Assembly (NCBI GenBank): GCA_944989445.1
Contig: CALYLW010000132.1
Location: 1-64,000 of the forward strand
Length of the DNA: 64,000 bases
Reading direction: 5' to 3'
From: Ampullaceana balthica
Taxonomy: Eukaryota; Mollusca; Gastropoda; Lymnaeidae
Shown: one piece after another, positions 23,001 to 31,574 of the stretch
Numbering within the stretch: the first letter of the stretch is position 1
Layout: every line of letters begins with the position of its first letter
Program-made: the position numbers and the translations under genes
Notes under the pieces: model-generated
Seen by the model: only the letters and a program-made list of their open reading frames with translations
The model's database searches: none
What the model was told of the DNA's origin: nothing

Positions 23001-26000
23001 ACCACTGATCTAGATTCTAGATAATTGAAGACCAAACATGAGCAGCATATTACTTTTTGCTTGAAATTTCATTGTTTTTTTATATTTGTATGTTGTTATT
23101 TTTTTTTAAATTTCTTTTTAAAAAAATTATCCGCGATTTATTTGGGGAAGAACTCTCAAAATTAGTGATTTTTTTTTGGCGTATGAAATACAATTTGTTG
23201 TAAACAATTTAAAAACATGTAATAACATTTGTATAAATTATTTTTTTTTAAATTAACGTATGAATGGATATATTTCCTCTAAGAAATGGTACTTTCTAGA
23301 AATAACCCTTGATATTTGGAAAATAAGTTACAGTAATTACTCTAATTTAAAGTATATTTTGCGTGGATAGATTTCCTTACTCATATTCAAAGACAATCTA
23401 ATTTATCTATAACTTATTAGTTTTTAAAAATCACTTTTAGAATAACTCAAACAATTAATAGCAAGAGGCTTTCTATAGCTCTCAGCAATATTTGTCCAGT
23501 TTACTTTGCTAAACATTAACTTTAAATAAAAAACGTATATAAAAAATAAATCACACCGTAGAATAAAATGAAAACCATTAACAAAGTAAACCAGACCTGC
23601 ATGTTTTTGGATGCTATAGCATGAAGAGTACGACTTGATACGCCTGTCAATGACAGGTCAAGATGGGTGAGATTCAGGTTCCGGATTATCTCTAGCATAG
23701 CGAAATCATCAACGGATTTAGTTCCTGAGAAAAATTAAAGTACAAAATTTCAAGTCAGTTAAATTTTTTTCTAGCTTTTATATGCTATCTAATTAAATAA
23801 TGTTTAAAAACACACTGAAAGTAAATCTCACCTTCTAGATTAAGTTGTTCGAGTTTTGTACATTTTTTAAGATTTTTAATTCCATCAGATGTTACACGAT
23901 GTTCATGGGTCAACGTAAAAGACGTCAAATTGTTGGCATGATCTCCAATAAGATGTATAACTTTGTCTGTGACGAAGTTTTCATTTGGATAATAAGAAGC
24001 AAAAAATAAATTTGCCAGACCGCGATTCGAGAGTAAAAATTGTTGAAAACACTTGGCACCAACTTTTTCACATTTGAATATCAAATCATATGACCCAAGA
24101 TTCGTGATATTAGGTCTGTACAAACGTTCTACGTTTTCAAGGGCATCCACTTGGTTAGACCCATTAATTGAGATGTAATCAGAGTCTTGGTGATATGAAG
24201 CGAGAAGCTGATCAACTTCTGCCCGACCAAAGCCAGACAAGTACAAGAGGGCAGAGCAGTCAACCTGAAAAGAATAGAAAAATGTGAATTATGATTTCAA
24301 CATGTGCTTTTTAAAACGATTCCTGTTTCGTGTGGGTGTAATTATCTTTTTTATTAATAACTGTCTTAATAAAGTTACTTGACTTTTATGGTTGAAATTT
24401 AGTATTGACTTATATATATATATAATTCTCTTCGTCACCCAACCATTCCTGGTCGGACCATGCGAGGCAAGCAAGCTGCAAGTATGTGCAACAGAGCATG
24501 ACGAATGACCCTCGCTTGGACTTGTGTCGACCGATATATCGAGACCAACAATGGTTCTTGCGTTTCACTTGCATTGTTCCTTTTGAGAAAACGTGAGATT
24601 CATAGTGTACTGGTTATCGCGTCCGTCTCATATGGGGAAGGTCCTGGATTCAATCCCCAGCGAAAACATTTGTTTTGTTTTTTTTTAATTTTTTAAAATG
24701 TCTGTTTGTGCCCGTTCTTTTACCCATTTATTGCCAACACTAGCTGACGGGTGAAGACTTCCTGAAAGACACAGTTGTCAAAATGGGGTGGGGTTGGGCA
24801 AACAACTGGGAGTGAAGGAAAAGAAGGAACTCTGCAGTGACCCGCGGCGTAGCATACGCCGCAGAATTGCTCATCATAGACAGTGCAAATAACGGTTGGG
24901 TGGGGGGTGAGAGTACAGACACAAAAGGCAGCACTAAGTAAATAAAAAATAGCGAGTAAACGTAAAGACATGCACACTGAGGTTGTTGTTACCCGCCTAC
25001 CATTTAATACTACCATCCCTTAAACATAAACTGTGATTAGCCGACCCTAGTGAGGGTTAATCATATTTAGGGTTGTTAATAGCGTGTTGCTGTTGTTTTT
25101 TTTTAAACCGAATATCTATTATGTAACCCCGATTTTAAACTGATTATCATTTTATAGCTGACTTCATAGAAGTTAGGGGTGTACCGAATTTTGCCTGCAA
25201 AAGTCTCGAAACCAACAATGAGTTGGCAGTACCCCGCCCCCCTCCCCCAACCGACGTTCACTCGCGTTGTTTTGATTTCTTCGTGCTGTAGCTTGCGTCC
25301 GTTCTTCTCCACTTTCTTTGCACTCTCCATGAGCAAGTCTGCGGCGTATATTACGCCGCTGGGCGTCTAGTATTTTTTAAAAGCTAATGGGTCTAATTAA
25401 AGGACTTTCTTTCAATTTTGTTCGGGATGACAGAAATTACAAATTTTGACAAAAGTTATAAAAATGCTTATTGACCATTAGAAACATAATGTTTTAATTC
25501 TAAAGAAAAGCCACCTAAATTACAGTTGTTACATTTGCAGCAATCGTGGGCTAAATGCGGAGAACATGAAGTAAAACTTTGAGAAATTTTAGAGAAAAAA
25601 ATACCGTTTATTATCATGACTAATTTAAATTTTACTGAATAACATACATATACAAAGGAAATATTTGAGATAAGAAACGACACGACATTGCCAGATACAC
25701 AATCGTGCATATTTGTTTTAACTTTTATATTAACCTAAAATAGACCCAAATACATTATTATATTTAAAATAATATATTCTTTCCAGTAATTATCAAAGTT
25801 CTGATAATGTGAACTAAAATTTTCAGCCAACATAACTCTACTCATGAAAGACATTTATTCAAATGTCATTTGATTTTAGTAACAAAATGTTTAAAGTATT
25901 ATGATTGTTAATAGATAGGAGGCGTACAAAAGAAATACGCTTACTCTATAGTTTTTTGGTAGCAACAACGTATGGTCTGGTATGGCATCCGCCCGTCCCA

Positions 26001-29000
26001 ATGGGACGACTGCGTTGACTCTTGCTCCTCTTCCACCAACTTTCTCCTAGCTCTTATCTTTTCACTCATAGCTGTGAGGGTGGCTTCCGCAGCTTTTGCA
26101 CCCTCACACACCTTGGACCACCAGAGTGTGCTCTACACAGCAATGGCTTCCCACGTTTTATGGTTGATGCGCCCCCGTAACATGTCTTTCTTGCAGACGT
26201 TCTTGTAGCGCAGGCATTGGTGACCTCTTTTGCCCAGACGCAGGCAGGGCTCTTGGAATACGCTCCGAGCCCATCCTGTGGGTATGGTTAAAAGAAACCA
26301 GGCGACTCTATCTCAGAATTGAGTTCATACTCAGCATATGGCTCATCCATAGTACCTTCACATTTGTTATTTTATTATGCGACTTGATGTGTAAGATCCT
26401 ACACAAGCAACGCAAGTGGAAACTGTTAAACCTCTTTATTTGCTTAGCATAGGTCGTCAAGCACTCGCTGCCATAAAGGAGTGTGCTGAGCACGCAAGCC
26501 TAGTACAGATTGATTTGTGTCCTATCGGTTAGCTGCGCATTGCTCAACTCTCTTGTCATTAACGATGTGGCCTTACCAATTCTGATTTCTCTTTCCTTTT
26601 CCAGGGAGGGTGTGCTTGTGATGTTACTGCCAAGATAGGTGTAATCCTCGACAACATCCCATGTGTTTCCCTCAACGGAGACTGCTAGGAGGCAGTCTGT
26701 GCGTTGTCTCAAAATGTGGGCCTTATTTTAGGCTTATCGATAGACCAAATTCCTTGCATGATTATGATAATTTATTAGACAGTTTTTGGAGTCCTATCTC
26801 TAAATGTGAGGCTAGAGCTGTGTCATCCGCGAATATCAACTCTTTGATTAATACAGTTTCCACCTTTATCCTCGCATGGATCGGACTAATGTAATATAGT
26901 TTTCTATCCACCCTGGTATGAATGTTCACAGCCTCGCAGCAGTCCACGAAAGCATGTCACAGAAAAACCGAAAAGATTATACAAAAGAGTGTTGTTTCCT
27001 GTAGGAATCTCTGTTTGACTTCGCTAGAACACCGACGTAACCTACTATTTATTTACATCTTCAAGAGATTTAACTATAAGAATATTGCACACTTGCCAGG
27101 TTTAAAAAAATGTTTTTAATGCAAAAAAGTTTCGCCAAGTCAAATTCAGAGATGTGGGGGGAATAATTTACTCGATGAGTAACATGAAGAAGTAAATAAA
27201 TAAAAAATAATTACACTAGCATTGTAGAGATTCACAGACTGTAGAGTCTTTCCACATAAGGTACATAAGTTTTCCACTCCGGCGCTTGTCACTTTCTTAC
27301 AACCTTCTAATTTAACATTCTGAAGTTTGCATTTTGACAGAATCTGAAATAAAAGTTAACAACATGATAATTGTGAGGCAGGCGAAGTGCCCAGTTTCTA
27401 ACTTAGTTTCATTTCTTAGTATTAAATAATTATTTTCAGCTTAAGATAATGCTGTTAATTTTAATAAAAATTACAATAATTTATACCAAAAAATCCCCAC
27501 TTCATCTATATATAAATAATTCACCAAAGTGAGTATGTGCAATCAAATCTGACGAATGACCCTCGCTGGGGTCGACCAATGTCTCGAGACCATCAATGGT
27601 TCTTGAGTTCAGTTGCGTTGTTCCTTCACAACTTAACATGAGATTCGTAGTGTAGTGGTTATCACGTCAGCCTTTCACTGGGTCCTGTGTTCAAGCCCCA
27701 GCAAAAACATTACAATTTTAAAAAAATGTGTGTTTGAGCCTGTTCTTTTCCGCTTTCATTGCGAACATGACTGACCATCGCTAGGGTCTGCCAATCACAG
27801 TATATGGTTGGCAAGCTAGTGTGGTGAAGGGTGGTATTCGAATGTCTCAAGACCAACAATGCATTGGTTGTACACCCCACTGAACTTCACTCGCGTTGTT
27901 TGATTTCGTCATGCTGTAGTTGTGTCTGTTCTTTCTCCATATTCTTTCCTCTATCCATGAGCAAGTCTGCGGCGTATGATACGCAGCGGGTCGTATCTAG
28001 CATGCTTATAATTGAAGTTATAGATTTAGCTACTAGCTACATGTGATGTCGTTGCCCTACATGTCATGGAATAACTTAAAACATGCAAACGGAGATTTTA
28101 AGTTCCGAATAAATTTTCGATTAAATAATATTTATGTGATTTTAGAAAATTTAGACTTTTTAAAAATTATTTAAAATTTTTTTTTAATGTGCATATATTC
28201 AAAAGTAAAAATATACACCCAAAAAGTAGGGCTACGGAGTTTAACGATTAATTAATTGATTAATCATTACCAATTTTAATCGATTAAAATTAATTTTCAT
28301 TTAAGAACATATTTATAATATTTTTAACAATTTATTATAATTTATATTTTTTGTAAATTAAATACTTTTCCCTCGTATTTTTATTATTTATTTACACGTG
28401 CATATGTACACACAAGGTTTTTCTTCCCTTTCTCCTGCATAGCAGCACGAATTGGCTGTGTTACGTCACAAACTTTGGGAGCCATGGTATTACCTCGACT
28501 TAACATTTCGAGAAATAATGAATCACAACTTAAAGAGATCTATATATGCGTTATAAAAATAGAATTAATCGAATTTAATCGATGAATTTATTTTTCCCCG
28601 ATTAATGGAACACATTTTTTAAAATCAGCACCAGCCCTAAAAAAAGATCATTGCTGTTATTAGTCTTCTTACCCCATTTAAGAGAAAAGCTTTATCGGAA
28701 ATATTGCAACGAGCAACATTGAGGGTCACCAAAAGAGGGGCGCTCTGTATTAAAGCCTGAAAAGAATATAAACCTATGATTATTTTTCCTCAAATTTGTT
28801 TCATTTGGAATTAACGACGTTAAGAAAATATGTTTACACTTTCATCATTATGAAATGCATGAGGTCATTGTACATGTTAGGATTGTAAGACATTAAAATG
28901 TAAAAGGTTGAATTTAAACTGCTTCTTTAGATGTTTGTCTTGTTGTTTAATTTTGTGTAAGTCTAAATAAAATCATGTTTAACATAAAAAAATTACATAA

Positions 29001-31465
29001 TTTATTTAAAAATTAGAACGCATTTATACTATGCCACCTTTGTGAGTCTGCGTCACGGAATTACCTTTGTACGTCTGCAAATTTAAGGTAATAATTTTTA
29101 TATTAAAAATAAAAGTAAGAGTAATGATTATGTGGATGACTCAGATAGATTACCTTGATATTTTCATCGTGAACCTGAGGACAGTCGTCCAACACAACTG
29201 TTGTTAGTTCACAGCTCCACATGTTCTCTTCATTAAATATATTCACCCTATCAAATTTAATGTGAGGGTTTTTTCTCAAATCTATCAATTTTAGATGGAT
29301 GCACCTGAAAGAATACATTTAGATGGATACACCTGAAACAATACATTTAAAGAATGTTCGGACGTATAAATTAAATACATTAAAAAATCAGAATTAAGTA
29401 TGGATAATGTTCCGGAAATCGAAAACCATCTTTTCCTGGGTGCTGTTTTCAGTTACGTCATTTTAATGATTTGATGATTACTATATACAAATATACAATT
29501 GATCATTATAGGAAATATAAATAATTAAACACTACATAGTTAGCGAAATGAATATGTAAGGAAGTTTTAAATCAAGATGCACGTGCATTTTTATTATGTA
29601 TGCTAAATCTTTTTCTACTCCACATTAAATGTATTTCAATTATTTAATTTTATTTTTTATTTATTGTAAGATACGCGTAGGCAAGACTAACTTGTGCAAT
29701 ATTGAGTACAGATACATTTAGGCAAGGCTAACTTGTGCAATATTAAGTTAAGATACATGCAGGTAAGGTCAAGGCTAACTTTTGCAATATTAAGTTGATG
29801 CAATCCTCGGAAATTAATGGGCACTTTTTTATTTCCAGCTTTCTTGAACTGTCAGAAACAATTGCTTCCAGCATGCTGTAAAGAAATATGTTAAGGATTA
29901 TTATAAATAATACCTACTTTTATAATTATTAATATGTATACATTTATTTTGATGGAAAAATAGATGAGTGAGGGAGGGAATGTGATAGATATCTATGTCA
30001 TTTCTTCCCTCTCTTAGTTTTGCAAATGAAAATAAAAATATTTTACCTAAATAATAAATACTGGTTGGGACTACCTACCTATCTGTGACCTTATTGCCAT
30101 AAAATTTAACAATTCTTTCTAAGACACAGTCAGTGGTCTCTCCCCATGAGCCATGGTCGAGTTCTTTGAGTAAATAAACACATTTCTTCTTCATGGAAAG
30201 GCAAGGGCAATCCTGATTTCTAATGTAATCTGTAAGTGATAGTAAGGAAATATGTTTTAGCGTATGGACATCATACATTTTTATATAATTTATATTTTAA
30301 TTATCTAAAAAAGGAAATGCTTCTGTTTCAATAAATTCAATACTAATATCTTGAAATAGTTAAAAATTCAACCGGAACAAAACAAAACACAAAAAAGCGC
30401 GTGGTATTTTATTTTAGAGAGTAATAAAACTTAACAATTGGAGTAGATTTGATAAATATCGAATCTAAAGAATAAACTATCACAAGTTTACTTGAAGTGT
30501 GTAATAGTTGATTAGTTAAAATTCTTTCTGATCTGATCTTATCTGTTTTAGGTGCTTAATTTTTTTAATTTACTCTTTTCATTACACAATTTGTGTCTTT
30601 TATATTTCCTTCTATACAGAAGGTTATTGCATCCTTCGCTTATCCATGTTTTATGTCTAGTTTGTAATTTTACTACTCGTGAGGGGATACTGATTTTACA
30701 TCAAGCGCCCCCCTTGCTAGCAGATATGGGAAAGTCCACCAGATATGGAAGGTATCGGAGAAATAACATACCCGGGGCGGACAATAATCAGTACCAAGTA
30801 CAGTGTAGGAAGTGAAAGAATCCACATAGGCAAGGAACCCGAAACCAATACATACACAGCTACCCGGAGAGCTGCAATGGGCAACCCCCCCCCCGGGATG
30901 CTTGAGCGGTGGGCATACTAACCTGCCAAGAAATATTAATTGTTATGAAAGTTAAACAGCAGACAGAAAATACTAGAGCAAATGTTGGCTGTCGACCCAT
31001 GCATAATCAAAATATGATATACATATAGCGACTTGGAATGTACTTAGTTTATACAGAACAGTTTACTTGACCCAACTCAATGATGAATTAGTAGAATATA
31101 GAATCATGATTGCGGCATTCAGGAGTTTGATGGAAAAACTCAGATATCCTAACTAATAAGGAGTATACAATATTCTACAGTGGAAACCACTCAAACACCT
31201 AAGGGACAAGGCTTTCAGTTAAAATAGAAACAATGAATATAGTCTTTGGATTTGAACCAGTGAGTGAAAGAGAATGCTCCATAAGAATTAGAGGGAAACT
31301 GTTTTGCATCACATTAATCTAACCTCCATAATGAACAAAATAAAAGAGAAGAACACGACACTACATATATTGAGTTACATAAACAAACACAATACAGTTT
31401 TTTCATTTTAAATAAACCTTACCTAAGTATTCATACACTTTATTTAAAACAGCTATTCGTGACAT
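19894..31465 (-). CDS. Leucine-rich-repeat protein, AMN1/FBXL type, nine exons, 3' incomplete
   Basis: Joining minus-strand exons 31465-31423, 30229-30079, 29875-29780, 29304-29154, 28756-28673, 27343-27215, 24264-23832, 23724-23597 and 20080-19894 gives 1,402 nt (467 codons plus one base) with no stop, and every splice phase agrees. The product has a short helical N-terminus (MSRIAVLNKVYEYL). Cysteine-containing LRRs follow, for example ISEDCINLILQKCIHLKLID, LTTVVLDDCPQVHDENIK, LQNVKLEGCKKVTSAGVENL, LTHLDLSLTGVSS and LKTLNVSWCENL, the pattern of F-box/AMN1/ZYG11 LRR proteins. No F-box is recognised. Such proteins commonly serve as substrate receptors of ubiquitin ligases, but that role here is inference. 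In-frame ATG 30278 is an alternative start; the 31465 start is preferred because a strong acceptor (TTCCTTACTATCACTTACAG) lies between the two. The last exon is missing. Confidence 0.82.
20575..20774. mobile_element. 200-bp hAT-like MITE nested in the hAT element
   Basis: The ends are CAGAGGCGTCACTAGGG and the inverted CAGTGGCGTCACTAGGG. The flanks AATGTACG (20,567-20,574) and AGTGTACG (20,775-20,782) differ at one base, fitting an aged 8-bp target duplication. The interior is GC-rich with two GTGTCA(C/T)CCGGGGCGG blocks. Confidence 0.88.
21200..22110 (-). pseudogene. hAT transposase remnant
   Basis: Read 22,110 to 21,200, several frames match the C-terminal half of hAT transposases of the ZBED/SCAND3 sort: LHGSLHYVIRAVNTIKRNAL, then HTEVLWLSTRTYLNRFYALF and VSEFLENKDNDLQHN. 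The longest open piece (21,759-21,340) includes LKLQLLQGNKLILIKTISSI and ends with LIEISTNEELK, the usual dimerisation-region motif. At least three frameshifts or stops separate the pieces, and the N-terminal zinc finger and first catalytic region are not visible. Not functional. Confidence 0.85.
22259..22423. mobile_element. 165-bp MITE nested in the hAT element
   Basis: Inverted ends share GCTGGATTTA (outer bases differ). Exact 8-bp flanks GGCTCACT lie at 22,251-22,258 and 22,424-22,431. The interior has GGGCCCC blocks near both ends (TTAGGGCCCCTGCC, TTAGGGCCCCATC). It carries no coding capacity. Confidence 0.88.
23016..23596. other. AT-rich intron sequence
   Basis: Long T and A runs and no open frame of note. 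Nothing recognised between the hAT element and LRR exon 8. Confidence 0.6.
23597..23724 (-). CDS. LRR gene exon 8
   Basis: A 128-bp exon with acceptor TTTTTCTCAG and a weak donor, GTCTGG. It encodes VDDFAMLEIIRNLNLTHLDL and SLTGVSSRTLHAIASKNMQ. It completes the codon left by exon 7 and hands phase 0 to exon 9. Confidence 0.85.
23832..24264 (-). CDS. LRR gene exon 7 (largest)
   Basis: A 433-bp exon with acceptor ATTCTTTTCAG and donor GTGAGA, ending in phase 1. It begins VDCSALLYLSGFGRAEVDQL and ends with regular LRRs (LTSFTLTHEHRVTSDGIKNL, then LEQLNLEG). The middle part (VERLYRPNITNLGSYDLIF) is less regular and may be a long inter-repeat loop. Confidence 0.88.
24430..24719 (+). mobile_element. 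tRNA-derived SINE copy, 5' part
   Basis: Contains a tRNA-like segment at about 24,597-24,668: A box TAGTGTACTGGTTATCGCG, B box GGATTCAATCC. It most resembles tRNA-Val, but the stem pairing is poor and there is a long 5' leader (GACGAATGACCCTCGCTTGG), so it is not a tRNA gene. The same leader and tRNA-like part recur at 27,535-27,715. It lies in intron 6 of the LRR gene. Confidence 0.75.
24720..24990 (-). mobile_element. SINE 3' part, inverted copy
   Basis: The reverse complement contains TGAGCAATTCTGCGGCGTAT and TACGCCGCGGGTC, matching the 3' end of the copies ending at 25,371 and 28,010 (TGAGCAAGTCTGCGGCGTAT). A hairpin forms from GCGGCGTA and TACGCCGC. No coding content is supported. Confidence 0.65.
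25180..25371 (+). mobile_element. SINE 3' part, direct copy
   Basis: Shares GAAACCAACAATG, TTCACTCGCGTTGTTT, TTCGTGCTGTAGCTTGCGTC and the terminal ATGAGCAAGTCTGCGGCGTA with 27,840-28,010. It is preceded by a truncated CGACCCTAGTGAGGG segment near 25,042. Confidence 0.7.
25372..25959. other. Unassigned intron sequence
   Basis: AT-rich, with no exon-like LRR segment. The short minus-strand frame at 25,468-25,710 has no recognisable domain and no splice context. Confidence 0.5.
25960..26950 (-). mobile_element. LINE reverse transcriptase fragment with FADD motif
   Basis: Three minus-strand pieces in different frames follow the RT from palm to tail. 26,947-26,762 has ELIFADDTALASHLEIGLQ, with the catalytic Asp pair at about 26,822-26,827. 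26,712-26,500 has VEDYTYLGSNITS and EIRIGKATSLMTREL. 26,493-26,308 has LYGSECLTTYAKQIKRFNSF. Below 26,300 the tail can be followed in broken frames (LRYKNVCKKD, SWEA-like segment) to about 25,960. It is the same broad family as 17,330-18,900. It is dead, and sits in the LRR gene's intron 6 in the same orientation as the gene. Confidence 0.88.
27215..27343 (-). CDS. LRR gene exon 6
   Basis: A 129-bp, phase 0-0 exon with acceptor TTATTTCAG and donor GTAATT. It encodes LQNVKLEGCKKVTSAGVENL and the start of the next repeat (LQSVNLYNAS). Confidence 0.85.
27535..28010 (+). mobile_element. tRNA-derived SINE, longest copy
   Basis: Leader GACGAATGACCCTCGCTGGG, then a tRNA-like segment (27,641-27,709: A box TAGTGTAGTGGTTATCACG, degenerate B box TGTTCAAGCC), then a ~300-bp 3' part ending ATGAGCAAGTCTGCGGCGTA near 27,976. 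This copy shows the order of parts seen scattered at 24,430-25,371. Located in intron 5 of the LRR gene. Confidence 0.78.
28227..28639. mobile_element. hAT-like element of the TAGGGCT / AATCGATTAA family
   Basis: The ends are TAGGGCT and the inverted TAGGGCTGG. Both sub-terminal regions are rich in AATCGATTAA-type motifs, as in the elements at 50,245-51,026 and 56,461-57,276. The target duplication is unclear because both flanks are A-rich. No coding capacity. Confidence 0.65.
28673..28756 (-). CDS. LRR gene exon 5
   Basis: An 84-bp, phase 0-0 exon with acceptor TTCTTTTCAG and donor GTAAGA. It encodes exactly 28 residues, about one LRR: APLLVTLNVARCNISDKAF. Confidence 0.85.
29154..29304 (-). 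CDS. LRR gene exon 4
   Basis: The acceptor is TATTCTTTCAG and the donor is GTAATC. It encodes CIHLKLIDLRKNPHIKF then LTTVVLDDCPQVHDENIK, two LRR segments joined by a loop. A 28-bp tandem duplication places a second acceptor 28 bp upstream; using it would shift the frame and hit a stop. Confidence 0.85.
29293..29348. repeat. 28-bp tandem duplication over the exon 4 splice acceptor
   Basis: Two copies of a 28-bp unit beginning AGATGGAT(G/A)CACCTGAAA, with two differences. Each carries TTTCAG|GTG on the minus strand, so exon 4 has two stacked acceptors. Only the one at 29,304 keeps the reading frame. Confidence 0.9.
29668..29797. repeat. 41-bp tandem triplication over the exon 3 splice donor
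   Basis: Three copies of AGATAC...GGCAAGGCTAACTTGTGCAA, the third with a 6-bp insertion. The unit contains the last ~17 bases of exon 3 and its GTTAG donor, giving two extra donor copies in the intron. Confidence 0.88.
29780..29875 (-). CDS. LRR gene exon 3
   Basis: The acceptor is TTTCTTTACAG and the donor is GTTAGC. It encodes MLEAIVSDSSRKLEIKKC and the start of a repeat (ISEDCINLILQK) that is completed by exon 4 (CIHLKLIDL), so the splice falls inside one LRR. The donor region is tandemly triplicated into the intron (29,668-29,797). Confidence 0.8.
30079..30229 (-). CDS. LRR gene exon 2
   Basis: The acceptor is CTTACAG after a long pyrimidine-rich tract and the donor is GTAGGT. The exon encodes about 50 residues, including KKKCVYLLKELDHGSWGE and LERIVKFYGNKVTD, a mostly helical region before the repeats. 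The open frame continues upstream to ATG 30278, which would give 16 extra N-terminal residues (MYDVHTLKHISLLSL...) if transcription begins in intron 1. That stretch loosely fits an elongin BC-box pattern. Confidence 0.75.
30279..30955. other. Intron 1 of the LRR gene: LINE tail fragment and unassigned sequence
   Basis: 30,611-30,680 (CCTTCTATACAGAAG, then ATGTTTTATGTCTAG) resembles the LINE 3' tail at 35,385-35,440. Part of it also resembles the SINE-flanking sequence at 50,665-50,690. 30,690-30,950 may be the 5' part of the LINE fragment that follows. A run of 10 C's lies near 30,885. Confidence 0.45.
30960..31390 (+). mobile_element. LINE AP-endonuclease N-terminal fragment
   Basis: 31,023-31,110 reads IATWNVLSLYRT and LTQLNDELVEYRIMIAA, the conserved start of the apurinic endonuclease domain of non-LTR retrotransposons (normally TWNVR). 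Downstream, in shifting frames, come a YTIFYSGNHSN segment and the EEKN..Y segment near 31,340. No RT follows. It lies in intron 1 of the LRR gene, antisense to it. Confidence 0.78.
31423..31465 (-). CDS. LRR gene exon 1 (start codon)
   Basis: ATG at 31465 opens 14 codons (MSRIAVLNKVYEYL) plus one base, then donor GTAAGG. The single leftover G joins AT of the next exon to make GAT (Asp). The exon is short, so confidence rests on the donor and the matching phase. A possible 5' untranslated exon lies just upstream (acceptor before 31,533, donor GTAATC near 31,490). Confidence 0.55.
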
Positions 31466-31574
31466 TGCAATTTGAGATGAGCACACAAGATTACCTCTAA
31501 GTTTTCTCTTTGCATTCATTTGACATCAGTTGCTTCATTAACCTGAATAGAAAAGAATTTACTCGCATTTATCT

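Larger units (their letters stand above)
20352..23007 (-). mobile_element. hAT DNA transposon, degenerate, with 8-bp target duplication
   Basis: The ends are CAGTGGTTCCCAAACTG and the inverted CAGTGGTCCCCAAAGTGG. The flanks 20,344-20,351 and 23,008-23,015 are both ATCTAGAT, an exact 8-bp duplication as made by hAT transposases. Inside is a decayed transposase on the minus strand (21,200-22,110) and two nested MITEs. It lies in the last recognised intron of the LRR gene, in the same strand sense as the gene. Confidence 0.93.

Noticed and set aside
24597..24668. tRNA-Val gene
   Set aside because: A and B boxes are present, but the stems pair poorly, the B box is degenerate and the segment recurs inside a longer repeat at 27,641. 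It is part of a SINE.
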